This document shows, piece after piece, positions 55,627 to 64,000 of a stretch of DNA of 64,000 bases. The notes under the pieces are model-generated. The model was not told the DNA's origin. It saw only the letters and a list, made by a program, of their open reading frames with translations, and did not search any database. The first letter of the stretch is position 1, and each line of letters opens with the position of its first letter. Made by a program: the position numbers and the translations under genes. The DNA is from Euptelea pleiosperma (taxonomy: Eukaryota; Streptophyta; Magnoliopsida; Ranunculales; Eupteleaceae). Location: NCBI GenBank assembly GCA_035048495.1, contig CM068553.1:22197190-22261189 (forward strand). Reading direction: 5' to 3'.

Positions 55627-57170
55627 ATGCCCGTTTGGAATCGTCCGAACAAACGCTTGGTTCGATATGAGAATCACGTACCTACAGTGGATCCTCTACT
55701 GAATTCTTCCCCATCTCTTTCACCACCCGCCTCTCCCAGTACTACTACCTTTGTAGTCATAGCAGTCGAACGACCTCTTATCGAGACGTTCGCCCCTATC
55801 TCTGCTAATCCGCCCACTTGCATTATTCTCCCACCTACTACGATGGTACAATTTGAGATCAGGCCGCAGACGATCCAAATGCTGCCTACCTTTCGTGGTC
55901 TCCCAAGAGAAGACCCATATTCCCATATTAGGGAATTCCAACATGTCATCCTACTTTTCAAGAATTAGAACCTCGATGATGACAATGTGCGTCTGCGAGT
56001 TTTTCCATTCTCGCTCAAAGACCGAGCCTCAGATTGGCTCTACTCCTTACCCGCTGATTCAATCAGCAGTTGGAAAGAATTGGTGGGCAAATTCATGTCT
56101 AAATTCTACCCCATGACTCGGACAAACCAAATGAAGCAACTCATCCAGGACTTTCGACAGAAGTCCGATGAGAAATTTTTCGAAGCATGGGATAGATTCC
56201 AAGACTACCTGACTAAGTGTCCCCACCATAGCATCGACAAGGGCAATCTTGTCCACGTCTTCTATAAGGGACTTACTGATGAGTCCCGGACCATGGTAGA
56301 GCCAATGTGCCAAGGAAAATTCCTACACCAAACTCCGACCGATGCATACAAATTCTTGGGAGAGTTAGGAGAAAACTCTCAACATTGGACGACTGACTCA
56401 GAGTTCAGTCGAACCACTTCAGTCCAAAGGACCACCAAGGGACATGATGCTACAGCTGATACTGAGCTTCGATCTGTCATTCAAGAGTTGAGCAAGTCAG
56501 TCTCAGCACTGGCTGTGTCTGTACAAAAGCCTACTCAACAATCTACCCCAGTCATGCATGTGGGACACGAGAGCCCTATGGAATCCTGCACCCTCTGTCT
56601 GCAACCCTCCCATACTACTGAGCATTGTCCTTTGAATGAAGGATGGTCTAATCCTCTTCAGGAAGAAGTTTGTGCTTTCAGCACATACAAACCACCCACT
56701 CAACACTCGTATAGTCAATCTTATCATCCGGACACGAGAAACCACCCTAACTTCTCTTGGAGGCCTCAGTCTACTCAACCACAAGCTCAACCTCCACGTC
56801 AACCTCAGGGCATGTATCCTCCTGGGTTCAATCAACCCAATAGGCATTTCAATCAGGGACAATATCAGCAGAATCAGTACCCATCTACTCAGAACCAGCA
56901 GTTCCAACAGGGTCAATACTCTGGACAACAGAGCACATTTCAGAATCAGCAAAGAGTTCCCCAGAACTTTCAGAACCAACAGATTGTCCCAACTAATTCT
57001 TCCGCCTATAACTATAATGCCCCGATGAGCTCGAGTCGCGAATTGGTGCCTCAGCTCCCATTAGCTGCTCCCCAACAGTCGGTCCCCAAACCCGGTATCG
57101 AGGACCTTCTAGCTCAACTCATTACTCAATCTATGAAACGCCTAGAGCAACAGCAACAGCAATCCATGCT

Positions 57171-59972
57171 TGAAAGTAGGATTTTTTGGCGTCGTTGGTT
57201 ACGGAAACCCTACAATCAACAAGATTTGTAATGTGATCCGAGCCTCAAAATTCCTGCAAAATTATCTGATTTAATTCCTGCAAAAGTATGAACTTGGTAT
57301 AGGGATTCGTGTCGGATGTCGATCCGCACTCGGGATTAGTCGGATTAGCGCGAATAAGAACATAAAATGATAGAAAATTTCCTGAAAATGGAACACAATT
57401 TTATTCAAATCAACTTCATTCATTCAAACATGTCTCTTACAATCAAGTAAAAATAACTAAATTATAAAGCTTAAAAAAAAATAAACTAGAGAGAGAAAGA
57501 GAGAACTAGATAGAGAAAATAGAGAGAGAACTACCCTAGAGAGAGAGAATGTTAGAGAGAAAGTGAGAAAAACTAAAAAGAGGTATAGATAGAAAGTGGA
57601 AGGAGAAAGAGATTTAGAGAGAATTAGAGAAGGATAGAGATGCCTAACCTAGAGAGAGAAAATCAAAAGATAGAGAAGAAGGCATGCTCACCATGGAATG
57701 GGGGTTATACCATGGCACATGGAGGTTGAGATGCACTTTCGGGATGGTGCACAAGTGTAGAGATATGCACCCGACTGGTTCGGATTCAATGGAGGAGATA
57801 CCATGTGGTGGATGGCCAAGAGAGTAGTGGCCAAAAAGAAGTGACGCACGACCCTAGATGAGGGAAGTGGCTGTGGAGGTTCGCTTGGCAAAAGGCATCA
57901 GCAGGAGTACCATTCGGAGAGGCCACCAGCAAGTGAGAAAACCGGTGAGGAGGGCATTGCTGGTGGTACGGCTTATAGGTGGTCGTGCAAAGGAGAAGGT
58001 GGCTAAGGCGTTGCAAAGGCTCTCTCCTCCTATCCCTTTTCTTCCCTCCTACTTTCTTTTCTTTTGTTTGTTTTCTATTCTTTTTTTTTTTTTTTTGTTT
58101 TTTTGGGAAGAGATGGGGGAAGACGGTAAGATAGAGGGGTGGCTTTCACGGTTTGAGGGGATGGTTCACCGGACTGTGGAGTTTCTGGTGAACACTTGCA
58201 GGTGGGGCGAGCTGGGCACGCACACAAGCAGCAAAAAGGCGCGGTGCAGTAGCAACGTGATGGAGGTGACTGTTGGGCGTGGTGGAGCGGCAATGGGAGG
58301 TACGATCTCCTCTCCTCTTCCCCTCTTCTTCTTCTCTTCTCCTTCTTTTTTCTTGTTTTTTTTTTTTTTGGTTTGATGAAGAAAATGTGAAAGGGCTGAG
58401 GGAGTGTAACGGCTTGGAGATAAGAAAACGTGGGGAGAGAGTGATGATGGCTTGGGGAGAACAGTAGGAGCAAGGCGTTGGAGAAGCGAAAGTCCAGGAC
58501 GTGGGAGAGGAGATTGGACGGCTGGGAGAGAGAGAGAGGGGCGGTGAAGGAGGAGCACCAGCAGCAGAACGGTGCTGGGTGGTGATGGTGGCTGTGGCAA
58601 GGAAGTGGAGTTGCTGTTGAGGTCGCCGGTGTTGCAAGGAGCAGGCGGTGGAGCTCGCAGCAGCAGTGGAGGAATAGCAGCAGAGAAGGAGGAGAAAGAG
58701 GAGAAGGAAGGGAGAGGAAGAAGGGGAGATGGCCGGAGTTGTAGACCTGCAACTCCGGCGAGGAACAATGACGAAGAAGAAGGTGAAGAAGATGGAAAAC
58801 TTGTCAAAAACCGAGGAGAAAGAGGGGGCAACGAGTTGGGGGAGTTTTGGGGGAAGGAGAGGAAGAGATTGGAGGGGGATTAGGGTTCGAACGAACCCTT
58901 CTCCCTCCTCTTATAAAGCTCCCTATTTCCATTAATGGAAATAGGGTATTTTTTGAAAGGGTATTTTTTGAAAATAAAAAATAATTTTTTTTTTTTTTTT
59001 TTTTTTTAAGTAAAAACCTACTTTATTATGGGGAATCTCCCCAATTAGTGGACCCCCCATTTTTTAATTAAAATTATTTTGAAATTCACGGGGTCCACTA
59101 ACTGGTCGGACAGCGGGTCGATGATGATGGGCCCGGCTATTGGCCCACATGGACTGATGATGTCCATCGTCTCACAAGATGATGTGACAGACATTCTGAT
59201 GGCGATCGGATGGATGGTGACTTGATTGGGACCCAGATTGGTAGATCGACGGATCTAGAGAGATCCAACGGTCCGATTGAAGATCCAACGGTCCGATGGA
59301 AGATCCAACGGTCAGAAAGCTAAGGGAGATGAGATAGAGCCGAAGGGTAGGAGTTCTGGGGTTAGGTCAGTAGATTCGAGGATCGAGAGATGAAGAGAGA
59401 GAGAGAATAAGAAGAGATGAGAGAAAAAGTATCAAAAAAATGGAAAAAAGCACTAGCGGAGGGTCTGGAACCCTGGTCTTCACTGTGACCATCCTCACGC
59501 TTCTCCAGTAGAGTCGACTATCATTCCTTGCTGACTCATGTGGCTTTAAACGCTTTGGTCTGTCTCTTGGTCATTGGCTCTCCTGCTCTCTTCGTTCTTT
59601 GGGCCGGCTTTTTGGTCCTCTTATTCAGCCCATATTTGGCCCATATCTTCTAGTCATGGCATGTGGGCTCTTTAAGCTTTGATAATGGGCTTTCCTGATC
59701 GATGTGGGCTTGCAAGTCTCGAGAATTGTCCCATCGGGGTTTCCTGCGACAGAAGAAGCGCGTAATGAGACTTTATCAGAACGACTCAATGTCTAGACTT
59801 CCGAAAATGTGTTTAATGCATGCAAATATACCATTTCGTCCAGAAAAGTGTGTTCTACGCAACTGAAGAGACTCTTACGTAGAAAAGTAGATAAATAGAG
59901 CCTTTTACGTAGGAGAGTGCGATAACGCTAAAAGGATAATTGCTTAAAATAAGCACTTTTGAGCGAATATCA
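57171..59972 (-). mobile_element. Athila-like solo LTR I inside gag copy 1
   Basis: It runs from TGAAAGTAGGATTTTTTGGCG to GAGCGAATATCA (2802 bp), flanked by perfect ATGCT duplications (57166-57170 and 59973-59977). The second gag copy shows the uninterrupted site, CAATCCATGCTTCGTC, near 62296-62311, which directly proves insertion. It carries a palindrome (58732-58759), a CTTTATAAG TATA-like motif (58911-58918, minus strand) and MSA-like sites (59264-59274, 59284-59294, 59304-59314). Long frames at 58075-58831 are LTR sequence. Confidence 0.93.
58732..58759. repeat. LTR palindrome, LTR I
   Basis: GCCGGAGTTG, eight bases (TAGACCTG), CAACTCCGGC. Outer 10-bp arms are intact; the inner pairing is degraded by one change. 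Confidence 0.75.
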
Positions 59973-60761
59973 ATGCTTCGTCTAGAGCAACGCTTAGGTA
60001 ACCTGGAAGTTGAGAAAGCTAAAGGCATCTTCCCTAGCCAACCCATCGCTAACCCAAAAGGAAATGCCAAAGGAGCAGTATATGAGATCGGTTCCCAATC
60101 TCAAAGCCAGAATGAGAATTGTCAAGGGGAGGTGCAAGCTGTAACCACCCTACGATCTGGAAAAACTGTGGACATGGGAGTCCAACCACCACCGGTGCCA
60201 TCTCCAACACCCATCACTCGCACCGTGGAAACTAGTCCAAATCCTACCTCTGCTTCTTCTACCTCTGCACCAACATCAGATATCCCTGTGCAGAAATCTA
60301 AGGCTAAAGACAAATCCATTTGTTATTACTGTTATTCGGCGGTTAGTTGCGTGTGGACTAGGAACACGCATCAACCCTAGCTGAACCCGAGGGAACACTC
60401 TTCTTATCCACTTGACCAATCCGGTTAGTCTGGGACGTACTTAAGTCAGCCATTGTGCCGCACGTCTGTCTAGGCTTCGGATTGCCTTGTTGTTAACTAG
60501 AGTTAGTACTAAAGGATTCGCTCTGAAGAGTGTAGCCTGGTGAGAACCTCTGAGTGCAAAACAGTTAGTCCGGTGGTTAAAAGATAAACCAGTGGTCCGC
60601 CCACTGTCATAATCTACTCTAGCCCAAAAACTAACAAAGATAATTCCTAAAATATATTCTGATTGCTTAGAATAGGATTATCTGTGCTTGGTGTGCATCA
60701 TTTAGGATAGTGTTCCTCTCTGGCAACTTTTTGCCAAGTATAGAGCTTGCCTCATTAGCGT

Positions 60762-63700
60762 ATGCCCGTTTGGAATCGTCCGAACAAACGCTTGGTTCGA
60801 TATGAGAATCACGTACCTACAGTGGATCCTCTACGGAATTCTTCCCCATCTCTTTTACCACCCGCCTCTCCCAGTACTACTACCTTTGTAGTCATAGCAA
60901 TCGAACGACCTCTTATCGAGACGTTCGCCCCTATCTCTGCTAATCCGCCCACTTGCATTATTCTCCCACCTACTACGATGGTACAATTTGAGATCAGGCC
61001 GCAGACGATCCAAATGCTGCCTACCTTTCGTGGTCTCCCAAGAGAAGACCCATATTCCCATATTAGGGAATTCCAACATGTCATCCTACTTTTCAAGAAT
61101 TAGAACCTCGATGATGACAATGTGCGTCTGCGAGTTTTTCCATTCTCGCTCAAAGACCGAGCCTCAGATTGGCTCTACTCCTTACCCGCTGATTCAATCA
61201 GCAGTTGGAAAGAATTGGTGGGCAAATTCATGTCTAAATTCTACCCCATGACTCGGACAAACCAAATGAAGCAACTCATCCAGGACTTTCGACAGAAGTC
61301 CGATGAGAAATTTTTCGAAGCATGGGATAGATTCCAAGACTACCTGACTAAGTGTCCCCACCATAGCATCGACAAGGGCAATCTTGTCCACGTCTTCTAT
61401 AAGGGACTTACTGATGAGTCCCGGACCATGGTAGAGCCAATGTGCCAAGGAAAATTCCTACACCAAACTCCGACCGATGCATACAAATTCTTGGGAGAGT
61501 TAGGAGAAAACTCTCAACATTGGACGACTGACTCAGAGTTCAGTCGAACCACTTCAGTCCAAAGGACCACCAAGGGACATGATGCTACAGCTGATACTGA
61601 GCTTCGATCTGTCATTCAAGAGTTGAGCAAGTCAGTCTCAGCACTGGCTGTGTCTGTACAAAAGCCTACTCAACAATCTACCCCAGTCATGCATGTGGGA
61701 CACGAGAGCCCTATGGAATCCTGCACCCTCTGTCTGCAACCCTCCCATACTACTGAGCATTGTCCTTTGAATGAAGGATGGTCTAATCCTCTTCAGGAAG
61801 AAGTTTGTGCTTTCAGCACATACAAACCACCCACTCAACACTCGTATAGTCAATCTTATCATCCGGACACGAGAAACCACCCTAACTTCTCTTGGAGGCC
61901 TCAGTCTACTCAACCACAAGCTCAACCTCCACGTCAACCTCAGGGCATGTATCCTCCTGGGTTCAATCAACCCAATAGGCATTTCAATCAGGGACAATAT
62001 CAGCAGAATCAGTACCCATCTACTCAGAACCAGCAGTTCCAACAGGGTCAATACTCTGGACAACAGAGCACATTTCAGAATCAGCAAAGAGTTCCCCAGA
62101 ACTTTCAGAACCAACAGATTGTCCCAACTAATTCTTCCGCCTATAACTATAATGCCCCGATGAGCTCGAGTCGCGAATTGGTGCCTCAGCTCCCATTAGC
62201 TGCTCCCCAACAGTCGGTCCCCAAACCCGGTATCGAGGACCTTCTAGCTCAACTCATTACTCAATCTATGCAACGCCTAGAGCAACAGCAACAGCAATCC
62301 ATGCTTCGTCTAGAGCAACGCTTAGGTAACCTGGAAGTTGAGAAAGCTAAAGGCATCTTCCCTAGCCAACCCATCGCTAACCCAAAAGGAAATGCCAAAG
62401 GAGCAGTATATGAGATCGGTTCCCAATCTCAAAGCCAGAATGAGAATTGTCAAGGGGAGGTGCAAGCTGTAACCACCCTACGATCTGGAAAAACTGTGGA
62501 CATGGGAGTCCAACCACCACCGGTGCCATCTCCAACACCCATCACTCGCACCGTGGAAACTAGTCCAAATCCTACCTCTGCTTCTTCTACCTCTGCACCA
62601 ACATCAGATATCCCTGTGCAGAAATCTAAGGCTAAAGACAAATTCATTTGTCGAGTAAAGCCTCCCTTCCCGGACAGACTTATCCAAGATAAGCGGGATC
62701 AGCAATTCTCTGAGATCTTAGATGTCTTTAAAGACGTCCAGATCAATATCCCATTCCTTTCTGCTATCAAGCAAATCTCCTCTTATGCCAAATTCCTCAA
62801 GGACTTGTGCACAGTTAAGCGGCGTACGCATGTACCCAAAGCTGCCTTCTTGGCCGAAAAAGCTACCACGTTCATTCAACGCAACAGTGTGATCAAACAC
62901 ATGGATCCAGGTAGCCCAACTGTCCAATGTGAAATTGGTGATAACTTTAGCTGCACTGCCTTGCTAGATTTAGGGGCTAGCGTTAACCTCATACCATTCT
63001 CGGTATATCAGCAGTTAGGACTAAAAGATATGAAGCCTACCAATGTCACCCTGAAATTGGCTGATCAGTCCATCAAGATTCCAAGAAGAATCATTGAAGA
63101 TGTCCTAGTAAAAGTCGCTGACTTTTATTATCCTGTGGACTTTATCATTCTCGACACTGAGCCGTGTCAGGATAACCGCATTCCGGTCATCTTAGGCCGT
63201 CCATTCCTTGCCACCGCGAACGCACACATCGGGTGCCGGGACGGAAACATGTCCATTGCTTTCGGTAACCTCAAAGCTGAGGTCAATATCTTTCGTTTAA
63301 TGCAACAAGACGCCGATCGCGATGTGGCCGATGAAATGTGTGCTGTTGAGAGTCTAATCCCGGACTCCACCGAAGATATTCTTAAACAGTGTCTAGCACA
63401 CTTTGGGGCTGACTTTGCAACAGAGTCAGCCATTTCTGATCTCAATGATCTTTTGGAGACTGCTCCACTAATAGAGATCCCCGCTCCACTCATCGAGTTC
63501 GAGCCTCTGATAACCATGGCCAGAGAACCCATCCTTCCTTTTACTACTGAAGTCAAACCTCTTCAATCCGTGTCTTCTGTGACACCTACTTTAACTCCAT
63601 CTGCTCCAACATTGGAGCTCAAGCCGCTTCCAACAGATCTTTCCTATGCCTATCTTGGTCCTAAGGAAACCTACCCTATCATTATTGCTTCCGCTTTGTC

Positions 63701-64000
63701 TGCGAGTGAATGTAAGAAACTTCTCGAGCTGCTCAACGAGCACAAACCCTCGGTGATATTCGTGGCATAAACCCCTCGGTGTGCCAACATCACATCTATC
63801 TCGAGGATGAATCCAAAACCTCTCGAGAACACTAGAGGAGGTTGAACCCCTCTTGAAGGATGTAGTCCGGGATGAGGTCCTTAAACTATTAGATGCGGGT
63901 ATCATTTATCCCATCTCCGATAGCAAATGGGTGAGTCCTATTCATGTCGTCCCTAAAAAGGCAGGATTCACAGTTGTGGAAAATGAGAACAAGGAAATGG
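60762..64000 (+). pseudogene. Gag-protease-RT, copy 2 of element H (broken, incomplete)
   Basis: The start ATG at 60762 has a TAG just upstream, fixing the gag start. Breaks: TAG at 61101-61103 (shared with copy 1); a deletion in a conserved block near 63745 that shifts frame and ends the frame at 63770; and TAG at 63833-63835, where the related element has CAG. Between the stops one frame of 882 codons holds gag, the CTLC...H...C zinc knuckle, the Gln-rich linker and an intact protease motif, LDLGASVNLIP (near 62965). RT begins after 63780 and runs off the window. This part of the element cannot make a polyprotein. Confidence 0.9.

Larger units (their letters stand above)
55627..60323 (+). 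pseudogene. Gag, copy 1 (stop codon, then split by solo LTR I)
   Basis: It starts at the ATG of M-P-V-W-N-R-P-N-K and matches the gag at 19956. An in-frame TAG lies at 55966-55968, after HVILLFKN; the minus-strand element has CAG there. The frame continues through the DRASDW core and the CX2CX4HX4C knuckle (about 56587-56630) to 57170, where solo LTR I interrupts. It resumes at 59978 (RLEQRLGNLE) and is cut at 60323 by the duplication junction before the protease. Non-functional. Confidence 0.88.
55198..62652 (+). repeat. Tandem duplication of leader plus gag (about 2.32 kb unit)
   Basis: Copy 1 is 55198-60323 (2319 bp after removing the solo LTR and its TSD); copy 2 is 60333-62652 (2320 bp). 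The copies start at TATTCGGCGG and end at AAATCCATTTGT / AAATTCATTTGT. Between them lie nine extra bases, TATTACTGT. By eye the copies differ at fewer than ten positions, so the duplication is recent. Confidence 0.9.
51178..64000 (+). mobile_element. Athila-like element H, runs off the right edge
   Basis: Plus-strand element with 5' LTR 51178-53913, PBS 53916-53928, leader, and gag-pol into the reverse transcriptase at 64000. It is in opposite orientation to the complete element at 9727-24071 but close in sequence. It is rearranged: leader and gag are tandemly duplicated (55198-60323 and 60333-62652), and the first copy is split by solo LTR 57171-59972. The 3' half and 3' LTR are beyond the window. 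The left target flank is CCTAG (51173-51177). Confidence 0.9.

Noticed and set aside
58075..58831. Three long overlapping minus-strand frames
   Set aside because: LTR I sequence with Ser/Pro-rich low-complexity translation; overlapping frames, no domain.

Overview
This is eukaryotic, plant nuclear DNA from a repeat-rich flowering-plant genome. The evidence is spliced genes with GT-AG introns, a plant Rab1/RABD GTPase start, Athila-type Ty3/gypsy and Ty1/copia retrotransposons, an L1-type LINE tail, MITEs and a Helitron-like end. The species cannot be named from the sequence alone. The only host gene recognised is the 5' end of a Rab1-family small GTPase on the minus strand (coding exon 1 at 8325-8338, exon 2 at 4502-4574). 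It is split by a roughly 3.75-kb first intron, and its second intron runs off the left edge.

Layout. (1) 1-8565: 5' part of the Rab1 gene. Intron 2 carries a small LTR element (687-3537) that itself holds a MITE and a 5'-truncated LINE. Intron 1 carries a CCGAAAC-rich repeat. (2) 8743-9495: a hAT-like MITE upstream of the gene. (3) 9565-24305: a small Mutator-like MITE with a 9-bp target duplication, split by a 14.3-kb Athila-like element (9727-24071, minus strand, TSD CTCTA). That element keeps both LTRs, a tRNA-Asp-type PBS, a PPT, and a gag-pol broken by only two in-frame stops. (4) 24306-27057: AT-rich DNA with a Helitron-tail-like repeat cluster and a (GA)21 tract. (5) 27058-36613: three LTRs of the same Athila-like family nested one inside another, the innermost split by a 3.4-kb solo LTR of an unrelated, Tekay-like type. 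(6) 36614-37866: Helitron-like 3' end and a 60-bp tandem repeat. (7) 37866-46691: copia LTRs in both orientations nested in each other and carrying many AATCGATT palindromes, a chimeric Athila-like solo LTR (40967-44592), and a decayed copia gag. (8) 46692-51177: an old Athila-like 3' fragment and two more stacked LTRs. (9) 51178-64000: a plus-strand Athila-like element that runs off the right edge. Its leader plus gag is tandemly duplicated (about 2.32 kb), and one copy is split by a solo LTR (57171-59972) whose empty site is preserved in the other copy.

Relationships. Target duplications and nesting give a relative chronology of many insertions of one Athila-like family, repeatedly into its own LTRs. 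Two LTR features recur and look functional. One is a 20-bp-period array of sites matching the plant mitosis-specific activator (MSA) consensus, upstream of the TATA-like box. The other is a family of near-perfect palindromes (ACCGGAGTTGCAG, one base, CTGCAACTCCGGT) just downstream of that box, which would fold as hairpins in the transcript. No tRNA, rRNA or CRISPR array is present. Most other open frames are shadows of retroelement genes or products of GAA/TTC-rich LTR sequence.
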